Shown here piece after piece: positions 34,696 through 47,179 of a stretch of DNA of 64,000 nt. Positions within the stretch are counted from its first letter, which is position 1, and every line of letters starts with the position of its first letter. This DNA is from Nymphaea colorata (lineage: Eukaryota; Streptophyta; Magnoliopsida; Nymphaeales; Nymphaeaceae): assembly GCF_008831285.2 (NCBI RefSeq), contig NC_045138.2, positions 40,229,115 to 40,293,114 of the forward strand, in the 5' to 3' direction. The translations under genes were made by a program, and so were the position numbers. The notes under the pieces are model-generated. The model searched no databases, was not told the DNA's origin, and saw only the letters and a list, made by a program, of their open reading frames with translations.

Positions 34696-34950
34696 TTAGA
34701 CGTGGCCATCTTGGGTACCCAGTACTTGGTTCGATCGGGTCTAGGCTCGGCCCCAAAAAACTGACTCAAGCTCTTGGCAATATAAAAAACCCGAACTTGA
34801 GCTTGGCCAGACTTGGCCCAATAAATATAAAACAAAAATAATATAAAAATTAAATTGAGCCCCATCGGGCTTGCTGGGGCGAAAGCCTGGGCTCGATCAG
34901 GCCAAGTACCGAGTACCCGTCCACTACCTGGGCTTGATGCCCAGTCTTAA
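34696..34950. repeat. GC-rich-ended dispersed repeat (GGGCATC family), copy 2
   Basis: The left end TTAGACGTGGCCATC and the right end GATGCCCAGTCTTAA are inverted repeats with two or three mismatches over 15 bases. The interior alternates GC-rich blocks (GGGTCTAGGCTCGG, GGGCTCGATCAGG) with an A-rich core. About 255 bp and non-coding, it looks like a MITE with both ends preserved. Confidence 0.65.
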
Positions 34951-36732
34951 TTTGATATATTTAACTGAGCCCTTACAAGGGAAAGGATTATCTATTTAAC
35001 TAATATAGGCATTTTGATTATTTTCAACCTACAACACATGGTCTCTGATTAACCTACGCCATAACATGCCCCCGAAACCCATCCAACAAGGAAAATGAGA
35101 AAAATGAGATCTGTATATATTTGCAACTATAACCAACTGGTTGTCTGCCTATTGAAAATTAATTTTCATAAAAAGGACAATAACAATAATTGTATGAACG
35201 ACGACTGGGTCTTTATTTGCTTGCTCATTGTCAAAAGTAATGTACATGCTAAAAAAGTAGAATGGTTTGCAATAGAAAGTATACAATCATGGCCTTATAA
35301 TTAAGAAACTGTATAGCATTTAATGGTGCTTCTATTAAAAATTGGTACTTTTTTTTCTTATGTATCTTCTCCTGAACCGATCTCAGACAAACTCATTATT
35401 TAAAGGGTAAAAACCTTGATTAAGAATTAAAAAAAAAATAGAATACTGCTACTGCCGACTACTCAACCCCACGGTCTCTTTTTTATTCAAAAGCTCTAGC
35501 CAGTCTGGCTGAATACCGCTATACCAACGTCGATCACTGTCAAAATATTTCTGAACCCACTCTTAAATAAGATAAGTTTAATGCTTAGAAATTAAAATAA
35601 TTTTAGACACAGTCAAACTTTCCAATCTTTTAGAATCCTAATTATACATTGAAATAAACCCATCCAGGAATAGAAGCACAAAATCTCAATTCTCAAACTA
35701 TGCAGATTGCTTCTGCGCCATTTGGAACTTTGAATAGAAAAAAAACCCCACTTAGTGATGGATCTTGATGGTGAAATTGCATCACATCAGATCTGTGATC
35801 CTTCTGCATTAATGAGTGAACGGTTCCTTCCAACACCAACCAACTCCCAACCATAATGAGAAATATTTTAGTGCAGATTGGTGGGAAAATTGATAGAATA
35901 AGAACTCAATTTCGTCACAGCTACCTGTTTTTTAATCTATGGAAGAAATTCGAAAGATTTGGATTCGATTTTAGTTTATTTTCTGAATCATAATGCACAA
36001 TAATGAGTGGCTATTATATATACCCCCTTTAATTATGGGCAGCTACGTTTCTATATCAGGATCTGGTTGGTGCTGAAAAGGGATCGGAACAGATAAGATT
36101 CGAAGCACAGTAGCTACATTGATTGAAGGGTCTGATTCAACATTGAATCCATGGTTCTACCATACTATGGATTTGATATCAATTCATCGGTAGGATTTCA
36201 AATCCTCGTTAGAAATCATGATGAATCTAAGATCCTTGGATTTAAGATCTGAAATGTGAAGTAATGAAACGCGCCCAAAGTTGGGTCAGAACTGGATTTG
36301 CATTCCTCCATGCTAGAATGTGATTTGAGCAGAATCCGAAGCGCCAATGAAGGAAAGAAAAATCACAAGGGGCTGACCCGACAACTATTAAATCCGGACT
36401 CTTCTTACAGATTTGAATTATTGGCTAGTACGTGGCAGCGCATACTTTTTATCATCTCTCTTAGTTTCATTCGCTCAATGTACACATGTGTTTAATGTAA
36501 TCTAAGTAGCACATAAAATAAGTATCCCAATGAAAAATTAATGCTACTCTAAAGTCACCATCAGTAAAAATTTTTTTTCTTTTGATATTTAAAATAAGGT
36601 AATCAACTGATCTCAGATCCCATTTCCCATTGTTCCCACTTCCCTCACGTTTGAATGGAAGAATAGTCATTGGAACAACCACCCAATTCTCTTTCTCAGA
36701 TTCTTCTTCTTCTTCTTTTTTTAACCCATGCA

Positions 36733-36733
36733 C

Positions 36734-36762
<29 letters not shown>
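36733..36762. repeat. (CT)n microsatellite
   Basis: About 30 bp of uninterrupted CT in the gene-poor region. Confidence 0.9.
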
Positions 36763-36764
<2 letters not shown>

Positions 36765-37357
36765 CTTAAACATATATAACATGGCAACTTGTTGCGACTT
36801 GCAAAGGATATAGTAACATCTTTCTAGAGAACTTGTCTACTGTAAGGCTGTCAAACCTCTTAGAAATGAAGGTCAAATTACATATCTGTAAACTAAATTT
36901 AACAGAATACAAACCTCAGTGATGGACTGATTGCTTGAGGAAAAATGGAAAGATGAAAATGGAAAAGCTTGAAAGAGGGACGAGAATGTAAGTAAACGCT
37001 AATGCAGTGAAACTACTTTGGAGCAAACATAGTAATTAAATGCAGTTATGCAGGTGGCTTGGAACTTTATGTTCTCATATATGCCAACAACCCTAATTAT
37101 ATGCATCCCATCTTATTATTTCAAGGCTGAGATCGACCAACCAACCATACATTTTGCCTTTCTTGATTTGTGTATATTGCGCGACGTTAGTCCTTCTTTT
37201 GTGAAAATATTGAAACATATATAACTATGTTTACTCCAAACTCTTCTGAAAAAAATATCATTTCCTTAAGGTGCTGTTTGACAGTTTTGATGAAAATGTG
37301 GTTCAAAAACTACAAAATAATATGGTTTCTTTCTTGGATTATAGGTAGCTGGGCCTG

Positions 37358-37360
<3 letters not shown>

Positions 37361-37435
<75 letters not shown>
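37361..37435. repeat. Long (TA)n microsatellite
   Basis: A 75-bp perfect TA tract, the longest AT repeat in the window. The IYIYIY reading frames on both strands come only from it. Confidence 0.97.
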
Positions 37436-37438
<3 letters not shown>

Positions 37439-38798
37439 TAGACATTGGGGAGCAAAGTTTTATGAGGTATGTGTAGATTTGTGTAATTATCAAATAATTA
37501 GATGGGATTGATAAATAAACTCAATGCCTAAGGTCGCCATCGGTAATTTATTGGCCAATAGATGTCCTTCGACATGTGGAAAGTGATTTTGAACAATAAG
37601 AAACTTGCAGTCAACAAGAGAAAAAAAAAATTACATTTGCGGGCGCGTCATGCTCCACTAAAAAAATTACGTCCAGCATGTCACCACTATCAAGGCTGTT
37701 CTTTACAAATCCGAATGTAAAATTAGATTTTGTATGTTCCAAAACACATATAAGAATCAAAAGATGGATACGCGATTTTAATTGTATACATAAAATTTCT
37801 AATGTTTTTTGAAGTGTGCACTGTACATATCAAAATTCATGATTTGATTGTTGCATTTTTTTGACGTGAAAAAAAGCAGTTACCAAGTCAGATTTATCAA
37901 AAATATGAAAACCTCCTAAAGATCACTACAGTGAGTTGTTCAGCTCAATAAGATTGAAACATGTAATTACTTGCAGTTTGTTACGTGTATATTAACTTTT
38001 TCAAAAAGGTAACTGATGCAAACGAATCACGATAATATTTGTTCATCATTCCAACATCATTTTTGTTCAATTCTTAGTAGCACGCGGTTTAAATAAATTC
38101 TAGTGGTCCTTTCTCATTAATTAATATTTATAAAATATTACTTGTGCATATGAAGAAGTTGACCTAATATTAGATCTCTAAATCTTTATGCCAACGAGAT
38201 CACACATCCATGTGGCTAACTAAAAAATTCAAACGCAACAGAAAGTTGGATCTTGGAGTTGAAATTGCACTGCATGGCATCAAGTAATTTCTCGATTTTA
38301 CTTTGACTTTGTATCCTAAGTTAATTTTTTTCATGCATATTCAAATTTTCCTTATTTTGTATTACATGAATTTAAGAAGTAATGAGAGCACATAAAAAAC
38401 CACCTTACGTGGGATCCAGTAGTTTCAAGTACTTATGAGTAAGTTAACTGTTACCAATGCCCACAATATCAGACTAAACAAACTCCTAATATTTTATATA
38501 TAATTTATGTTGTACAAGTTAAAAAGCAAGGTAATTTGATTTTTTATATTCTTATAAGATCCCATCTAACTTTTCTCTTAACTCATTCCTCTTAAGTGTC
38601 AGCTTCTACTTTTCACTGTATAAGATAGTCATACCCATAAGAATTAAATAAGTCTTTTATACGTCTACCTAACTGTCCAGCTACATCGAGGCATTTTCCT
38701 CTCAGTGTTTAACATCTAAGAGAACAAAAAAAATTATTGTATGTTTCACGCTTGCCTGTACATTATTGTCACACACTCTCTCCCTCGCTGTCTCTGTC

Positions 38799-38806
38799 TA
38801 TAAGTA
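38799..38806 (+). promoter_or_regulatory. Probable TATA box of GDSL gene 5
   Basis: TATAAGTA lies 99 bases before the ATG at 38898, preceded by a CT-rich patch. The spacing matches that seen for GDSL copy 3 (103 bases). Confidence 0.5.
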
Positions 38807-38897
38807 CACCTATCCTCTAGTTACAGTTTGCAGCAAACGAGCACTGTGGACCTCCACTGTTGGGGAGACCACGAGAGAAAAGAATCACAGAGAGAAA

Positions 38898-41800
38898 ATG
38901 GGGAGACAGTCTGCCATGGTGGTGGTGGTGCTTCTGCTGGTGACGATCGAGTGTGTGGTGGGGGTGCAAGACGCTGAGATACTGCATGACCCCAAGCTCA
39001 GGGAGAGGGCAAGGCGAAACAATATCAGCTGCCTCCTCGTCTTTGGGGACTCCAGCGTAGACCCAGGAAACAACAATGTCCTCAACACCACCTTCAAGGG
39101 CAACTTCTTGCCCTACGGCATCGACTTCCTCCACCACCAGCCCACCGGAAGGTTCTGCAATGGCAGACTCACCACCGACTTCATAGGTACGTACTGTCTC
39201 TTCTCCGGCAAAATGGTCCCTTTGTTCTTTCCATTACTTACTCCCCACTTGGCTCATCTTCTTGCTCTCTTTATTGTCACTTTCTTTTCTGAGAAAATGA
39301 TTCGTTTACGAGAACATATAACTGGATCTTTGATATGTTTTAGCTTCTTAAACTCGTGGAAGTCTTTGAATCGTGCTTCTTTCGGGCTGCTTTTCAGTTT
39401 CCTTTTCTTTCTTCCTTTGGGTGAATTTGTTGACATCATACGAATCCTGGGCCTGAAGAGCCTTAAGGATGAAGATGGTAGGTATTTCTGCAGGTTTATG
39501 ATGCATGCTCATCTTGATTGCGTGGCGTCCGCCATCGCCATCACCACCATCGTTATCACCATCACTTTTATCCAGGACTGAGTAATTGGTCCTGTCCAGC
39601 CCCTTGTGTTTCTAAGTACTGAACTTGGTATCTGTAATTTAAGTTGTTCCAGTACTTTCTTCAGTCTCAGCAGATCCTTAAGTATGTCTTGATTTGGTTA
39701 CTACATCTCTTTAAATTTAGATGTTAGCAACTCAAGGTTAGTTTAAGTTTGTTTTCCTGCTTCAATCTTTGCATTAGAACTCTGTCAAAGTTATTTAATT
39801 TCTTTCACAACAAAAGCGGTTGGAAGCACGTTTCATGTGATACCATGCCCAGTGGTCCAAAGTCGTCACTGCATACTCACAATCTCGTACCAAGGGAAAA
39901 TTTTTCAAAGTTGAGTTTTTCTCAGAAAAGAAAAGGAAAAGAACTCATAAGATAATTAAAAAATACAAAAAAAAAAACATAAAGGGAGGGACTGTTTGGA
40001 TGACATGTAAAAATTTGGTTTTCACGTGAAAGGCCAGTTTTGTAAACTTGATTTGGATGTTTGGATGACAAGGGAAAAGCTTGGTTTTGAAGCAAAAATT
40101 AGTTTCATACGTGAGGTAAAGTAGGTTTTTCAGATCTTTTACGAAAACTGTGTTTTGCCAAAACTAAGTCTTAACAAAACCCAATTTTAAATGTCAATTA
40201 AACATTTTTGAAATTGTGTTTTAAGGTAAAACCAGGTTTTGTCTTAGTTTTAAGTTGTCTTCCAAACACCCCATAAACAATATAAGAAAACCTAAAAAAC
40301 TGATTCTACTTCCACACAATTGTTTTTTCTAAAATATCGTGCTTGCATCGGGTATTTAAATATCACGCGACAAAATGACCCCGTTTTGGCCAAACAGTCG
40401 ACATAGACCGTGATGTTCCACACTGTTCCCGAGGAGGAGGAACAACTAAGATCACGTCTTGAAGCACATTTAATTAGCTCTTAATGAAAGTTCTTCAAAT
40501 TTCAACCCTCCATGAAGCCAGATAAATTGCAAAAAAGAAAGAAGGGAAGACTCAGATAATTAATGACCCGTCACCGTCAGGGGCAACTTTCACTTTCAAC
40601 GCGACAATCACAAGCCCTATGTGAGTCCGAGAAAGGCCCTCTTTATTGCAGGTGATGAACACACGAATATAAAAGCCTTGGAGTTACCATTCAATAGGTC
40701 ATGAGGTTGGTCAGAGACCAGAGCTGTGCACCCAACTCAACTAGTTGGGTTGCAAGTGATTGATGTTGTTTGTTTGAAGGATTCCTCTATCGAAATTGAT
40801 TACTGTGCACCAAAATTTGGTGCACATGTGTGTAGTAATGTCTAAAATACTTTTATTAAACTAGTAAAAAACATCTTAAAAGGATAAAAATTGTAAAAAA
40901 GTAAAAAAAAAATCTAAAATGCCCAGTTTTATTATACAAAATGTTAAAAACGCTCCCATCTCCCTTTTAGTGCATATTTGTTGTGAATCAAGGGCCTTCG
41001 ATCAGGTCGATACTTAATCCCGCCCCTCAGCAGGAGATATATGTCATGCCAGTAGGAGACGAAGACTCAACACTTGTTTGCCCGAATAGATTGGTCTTTG
41101 CCCTTAATTTCTACGACTGTAAACCCCTGTGGGTTCTGGCGAGACATATTACTCATCATATTTATGAAGTCTGGTGGATTTGAAAGATGCCGTGTTTAGT
41201 TTAAAAAGGATGATCCCATTTACTGCAGCTGCTGTAAGTAAGCGAAAGGCAGATTTGGGATGTTGTGCCGGAATTATGTAGGCCCGCGTGGCTCTGACAT
41301 GGCCTGCCATCCAAGTGTTCGTCTCCCTTTTAAGCAAATGCACTGCCTGTGTCTCTCTGTGTGTGTGAACTAATCCTTCTGTTTCAGATTGTAGATTGTA
41401 GTGCTTATTCTGTTGTTTGTGTGGCTGTTACGGTTAGTCAGCTTCAAGTGGGGAGCAGACTCTGACAGAGTTGTGACTTATCGTTTCTCATGACAGGCAG
41501 ATAACTTTTGAGGGATCGCATCAAATTTATGATTTACATTAGTTAAAATCAGTGTTACATTCCCACGATAACTTTGATGTTTTTACACACCAGGCGAGCG
41601 ATAAAGTCTTCTGGCTTGAATGGCACACTAACCACTCGTTTGGGCCCTGGCCGTTAACTGGTCAAAGGTTTTTCTTTTTAGCACGCATCTCGCATTAATG
41701 GCCGCCACAACGAACGGCGAAGATGCATTCCTTTTTACTTGTCATGTTAGTAGTAGTGTTTGTGTGCATCTATTAAAAAAATGGTGAAGTGCTCATAAAT

Positions 41801-42601
41801 GGTACAAGCCCCGTGTCAAATGGAAGGAGCGTAGTGATCAGCTCCACAAATGGCACCTTGCTTGCGCAGTACGAGTCACGATAAGAACATGACAGTTTTC
41901 ACGTGGCTCACTACTGCGGATGTTCGCCCTTGTCAGCCATGGCGACCCTACGGCCAGGATGCAGGGGCTGTCTCCCTGAGTATTATTTCTCCATCACTGT
42001 TCAGTGGATCTAGTGAATTCGAAATGCATAATTGGAACGACATGGCTGTCCGCGTGTTCCTTGTTTGCTGTTTTTCTTTGTTTTTGAGTTCCCAGTCCCT
42101 GTACCGGGAGTTAACTGCAAATTCAAAATGCCAGCATAAGGAGCTTCTTCATCGTGGCAAAGAAGTTGCATCTATGTCAAAGTGTTGTGAAGTTTTTATG
42201 AAGTTAAACAGACCTGCGTGCTAGGCATGTTTGCGATATCAGTGTGTGGATAGAACATGCTCTCCATAATTAACTCTTGAGCTTCATACCAAGTAACCGA
42301 GTTTGTTTCATTTGCAGCTGAGGCCCTCGGCATCAAGTATGCAATACCACCTTTTCTAAAACCTGGACTTCGCAGGGAAGAACTTATACATGGCGTCAGT
42401 TTTGCATCTGCTGCGTCTGGATACGACGACCTCACCGCGAACCTTACCGTATGCACCTCTCTCTCTCTCTCTTATATATATATATATATATATAAACTGA
42501 GTGTACGAAAACTGTTTATATATATATATATATATATATAAAAACTGAGTGTATGAAAACTGTTTTTCCATCAAGGTAACCGATGGTGCACAAGGTGCTA
42601 C

Positions 42602-42643
<42 letters not shown>

Positions 42644-43921
42644 GTATGAAAACTGTTTTTCCATCAAGGTAACCGATGGTGCACAAGGTGCTTGTGCACC
42701 ATCGCTCTTTCAAAATTAATAACAAGTTACTGTTCATCTTTTCGGGGAAAGTAAGTTTACATATATTATATTGTGAACTATCAATCAAAGTTAATAGAAT
42801 GGCTTATGATTAGTTTACTTAATCCTCATGTTTACTTAATTCACAAACACAGACCTAAACTTAAGCATGACATGCATTTAGTGGTTTAGTAACATGTTCA
42901 TGGTGGTATGCAGAATGTCCTGCCGATAAGGAAGCAGATTCAATACCTAATGCATTACATGGTTCAACTGAGACAATTTGTAGGAGAGCAAAAGGAGAGG
43001 GAGACGATAAAGAATGCCATAATCGTGATAAGTGCAGGGACTAACGATTTCATTCAAAACTACTTCATTACTCCAGGACGCTCCAAAGAATTCACAATCG
43101 ACCAGTACATCGACTTCTTGATCAAGTGCTTGGCGAGGGATATCCAGGTAGTTTCCATTCCCTCACCTCTTCCCCTTTGCCTTAGAAAGATTCATCGGCC
43201 AAATCTCCATTACACCTGCCAACAATAGTGCTCATAGAAGATATCTGTTTGGCTGCATGCTTGAGTAATTCTTACATATGAATTCGTCCATACATCATGT
43301 AACAGGAGATGCATGCCTTGGGAGCAACAAGGTTTGTGGTCGTCGGGGTGCCGCCGCTGGGTTGCATGCCCCTGGTTCAGGCGTTGCATGGAAAGAATGA
43401 ATGCGTTGCGGAAATCAATCAGGTGGTTGTGAAATTCAACAACAAGATCAGGCAAAAATTGGACACGGCGAATCTATGGTTGGGTGCGCAGGCCACAACT
43501 ACATATGTTGACGCCTATTCCGTCCTTCTAAACGCTATTGCACAGCCTGCCAAATATGGTGAGCGAATTTCACACTTTCAACTATTAATGGCGCAAAATC
43601 CAGTGATCATTCTTTACAGTCTCCATCGATATCCATGACGTTAGATTGAAATCGTTTTTATTTTTCAAAGCATACTTGGCTATTCTTTATGAGCGATTAG
43701 CAGATTTACTAAATGAGGCGTTGCCTCTTGCAGGTTTCTCAGTGTCAACAAAGGGTTGCTGTGGATCAGGTGTGATAGAGTTTGGTGACACATGCAAGGG
43801 ACAGAGTACATGCAGTGATCCTTCGAAGTACGTTTTCTGGGATGCCGTGCATCCAAGTGAGAGAATGTATCAAATTATAGCAATAGAGGCCATAAAACAG
43901 GTCAACAAACAAATGATCTAG
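38898..43921 (+). CDS. GDSL esterase/lipase, diverged gene 5 (complete, five exons, 364 aa)
   Basis: Exons are 38898-39186, 42318-42448, 42914-43147, 43306-43558 and 43734-43921 (1095 nt), all GT-AG with consistent phases. A signal segment (about residues 6-22) is followed by a charged spacer and LLVFGDSSVDPGNNN with Ser52. [27 protein letters not shown] and WDAVHPSERM complete the SGNH blocks; the second Gly of the usual GSG in block II is kept while the first is Ala. From memory it is closest to Arabidopsis At5g45950 (RNN-SCLLVFGDSSVDPGNNN, GYDDLTAN, YVDAYS, WDAVHP), clearly distinct from the tandem copies. Exons 4 and 5 are 12 and 3 nt shorter than in copies 1, 2 and 4. Intron 1 is 3.1 kb and holds a MITE. 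Probably secreted; substrate unknown. Confidence 0.93.
39984..40272. repeat. MITE-like element in intron 1 of GDSL gene 5
   Basis: About 290 bp with ends GGGAGGGACTGTTTGGATGA and GTCTTCCAAACACCCC, imperfect inverted repeats around GTTTGGA-GAC. CATAAA occurs just outside the left end (39978-39983) and at the right end (40272-40277), a possible 6-bp target duplication. The motif GTTTGGATGACA is repeated inside (about 40060). Confidence 0.65.
40799..40990. repeat. Dispersed repeat in intron 1 of GDSL gene 5
   Basis: Starts with the fold-back TGTGCACCAAAATTTGGTGCACA and continues into an A-rich tract. Its reverse complement resembles 4600-4765 in intron 4 of GDSL copy 2. Confidence 0.45.
42456..42704. 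repeat. Compound AT, tandem and fold-back repeat in intron 2 of GDSL gene 5
   Basis: Eight bases after the exon 2 donor, a CT tract leads into three AT tracts separated by copies of AAACTGAGTGTATGAAAACT. A 58-bp unit ending CGATGGTGCACAAGGTGCT occurs at 42542-42599 and 42635-42692. The last copy runs into a perfect hairpin, with a 14-base stem at 42674-42687 and 42691-42704 and a 3-base loop. An inverted copy of ACTCAGTTTATAT lies at 42602. Confidence 0.85.
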
Positions 43922-46900
43922 AAATTTTTACCTGCATATATGTTATTGTTCTGGTTTGATTCACAAGTTTCCACTGAAATATGCAATAATATTGGCAAAT
44001 GGCAATGCGGTTTTGCCAATTTGTAACATTGCTTGTCTGGAGGTCAAGTCAAGATCGGTAACAAGAATCACATGAATACTAAGGAAATGGTGGGATTTTC
44101 TTTTCCATGGAGGTATTATCTTTCTATTTGTGATTTTCAACGGAAACGTTGGATGATTCAAGTCAGATTATTGAGTTGATGTATGTTTAAGGGGAAAAAT
44201 AACTGAAGCAGACTATAACCATGAGAGCGGGACAGGCACGATTGAAAGTTAGTGCACATGAATCGATCTTGTGCTGTTCAAACTGCAAAATAGCCTCCAA
44301 ACATTGAATCAGAAAATCATCCTAATGGAAAATTATGCACATGTTAGATGAAAGTTCATCAGTAAAACTGCGATTACAAGAAAAAGATTACCATCATTAA
44401 TGAACAAGGCAGATGGAAATGAACTTCGCATCATCATCCAAGGAGTTACTGAAGCAACTATGGCTGCGTTTAAGCAGTACTGACCTCCTGATATGGACCT
44501 TGGAGCAGCATGTGGCACATTTTGGTGAAATGTAAATGGAGAAGGTATAATTATCAGAGAAAGACAGAAGAAGCAAAAAGAAGGGATTTGGAAAAGTGAA
44601 GTCCCATGCCAACCCATGCTTTCCCATATTAAGACTACTAAATCTCACCCTCTTTTGTCCACTCTCGGAAATAGAACTGAACCCTTCAAAAAGAAATGCT
44701 AATTCATATAAGTGAAGAAACATATGTGAACATTGCACATATTGTTGCTTCTAGTTGGAAGCCATGGTAAGAAAAGCTCTTAGGAAGCCTATGAAGATAG
44801 TTATCAGGCAGAAAATTTTCCAAAAATAAACTGAAAATCAGAATGCCATTAACAAAAGTGTATGATCAAGTAGGTACAATCATAAAAACTGAGGTATAAC
44901 ATTTCAAATCTGAAACTCAAAGAGACAGCAGCATTTAGCCTATCCCATATTGTCTTAGGGATCTGTCAGTTTCTCTTCATACAAATGGTTTCCTTTACTA
45001 AATGAGAAAACATGTCTTCAGACATCAAAGTAGATTACAAGCGTTAAATTGACCTGAGCAATTGTATCATTGCTGTGTAAAACTTCACAATCTTATAAAC
45101 ATTCCGGAGAGAAACAGAGTTATAAATATTGGTCCCTCTCATTTCAGTTCATCAAACGAAATGATAACATCCAAGAAGCCTTCAGTTTCTCCATCAAGCC
45201 CCATGCTATTTGAAAGTAGTAAAAAAAACTTTCTTGTGATTGCACATGAGCAGGTAGACTTTCAACACTTTCTGGCCATCACCATTACAAATTAATCATG
45301 GATGAGACATGTGCACCTTGTGAATACCCCAAAGATGTGAAGAGCCTTTCCTGTTTGCTATAGTAGTGCTGGGTTACATTCTCTAGCAATGACCATGCAA
45401 CAGAAAAAATGGATAGGGATTACATAATTAACTAGCCCAAGTTCCTATACGGTAGGAATTAGATATTTTCTTCATTCATAATCTTTATATTTATGTCCGT
45501 AACTATATTGTACTTGTGAAAACAGGGAGATAAATATTTGATAATGATGACTACACATTAATAGGTTATCTGAGTAATAAAAACTGAAAAGCTATGCTTT
45601 CTCTGTTTCATTATTCCAAATGTAGCTCTTGAAGGATGAGCCAGAACATGTTATGGCATCATCAAAACAAGAAAATACTGCTTAAGAACCAACAACATTC
45701 CACAACTTGACTTGCACCGAGTAACATACATTTGCCCGTGGTAGTATATCATCATAACCTTTTTTTTTTTAATCTTCGTCACATATCATTTACAGATAAA
45801 AACACATAGTTCAAGACTTAGCAAGTTCTCAGCCAATAAAAGAGAAATATAAGGCAAAAGAATTCAAAGTTCCATAATCCCATTAAATCATCTCTGATTA
45901 TGCCTATGCTGGAATAGGAGCAATAATGTCTGGCTGCAGACAAACAGAAGTTAGATGATTAACCTCATGAATAGTAACACAATTCCATTGAACTAGAGAT
46001 CAACTATATAGAACACAGACATCCAGACTGCTAGTTCTGAGGATTTTCAAAATAATGGGCTTGCACACGGTAAAAAATAACACCCGAACTGATGTTCCAC
46101 AGTAGAAAACAAAAAATTTGGAGGCATCTCCATCAACTTCCTGCCACACAAACCATACTTTCCAGGAAACAGGTAGCATTTCCATGGCAACCTCTTTCAC
46201 CTTAATTAGGCTTCTCAAACATATGAAGGTAGATATTTCAGTTGGAACCGCTTTGCCACAGTCAAGTCCTCAATGCACCACCCTTTCAGTGGATTAACTT
46301 ACTTCACTCTCTTTCTCACCACCAGAGTGTCGCAAACAACCATAACCATAAACTTTTTCCTAGGTAGTTCACAAACATGAGGTCATCCCTATCAACTACT
46401 GATCCCAAAATATTGCTAGCTCTTCTAAGAACATATAAAGTGAATGACCTGCAGCATTAGTATTAAAGGTCAATGGACTGTATAAAAATGAAATTGTAAA
46501 CTCATCCCTGCATCATGCATCTAAAAAGACAGATGACTCCCACACAGTAACAATGTGAAAGGTGGAAAGAGCCCAATTTTTGATGTCCAAAAACCCAGTT
46601 GCATGAAAAAAGGAAAGAAATAGATTGCATAATTGAGTTCAGTGACTAATTTTAAATGACAAAAAATTCTCAAAAAAGAAAAATGAGGAAAAAACTAGAA
46701 TCAGTTAGTGTCTGCCATTTATCTAAAAGGAGCATTTTGGTAATCAAAGATCAACTAGCCAACTTGCTACAATAACTGCCCTAGGAATCACTGCAACTCA
46801 AAATAATTCAGAATACAGCAGGAAAGGTAGGTCCAGTCATCAGCTTTATTTGGAGAAACTAAATGGTTCTTGCTGAAAGGGATCCCAAATGTCCGATATG

Positions 46901-47179
46901 CACTACAAACCAAAGTTACCCACAAAATGGACGGTTTCATAAAGGAGGCCAATTGATCTGGTTTATGTCACCAACAGCTGTTGATAGATGCTAATGCTTA
47001 TCAAACAAAGGATACATCCTTTATATCAAGAAAATTGCAGAAGTTGAAAAAGGACCTGACCAAAAGTATCTATATACCAGTATAAACATTTCAATCTAAT
47101 AAAGCTGAGCACCAATGGAATTGGCCAAGACACCAAAATGAAAAATCATGACAATGTAAGCTCGGAAATACATCCTTGT
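43922..47179. other. Intergenic: GDSL gene 5 to the glucosidase II beta-like gene (tail to tail)
   Basis: About 3.3 kb between two converging genes. I found no exon with coding character; short frames at 44333-44738 and 46000-46218 on the minus strand show no domain. Both 3' UTRs must lie here. It is A-rich and carries few recognisable repeats. Confidence 0.5.

Larger units (their letters stand above)
26790..38798. other. 12-kb gene-poor region between the copia element and GDSL gene 5
   Basis: No gene could be built here apart from a weak candidate at 28380-27846. The region is AT-rich and contains several dispersed repeats, listed separately. Most open frames come from microsatellites or are short and domain-free. 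Unrecognised old transposons are likely. Confidence 0.55.

Noticed and set aside
37227-37511. Frames with long Ile-Tyr repeats on both strands
   Set aside because: They are produced by the 75-bp TA microsatellite.
38766-39581. A long continuous frame extending GDSL gene 5 exon 1 into its intron
   Set aside because: The conserved exon ends at 39186 in exact agreement with the splice position of the other copies; the sequence beyond it has no GDSL similarity.
42356-42667. A 103-codon minus-strand frame with repeated YIYIYKQFSYTQF
   Set aside because: It is the translation of AT tracts and repeat units in intron 2 of GDSL gene 5 and overlaps exon 2 antisense.
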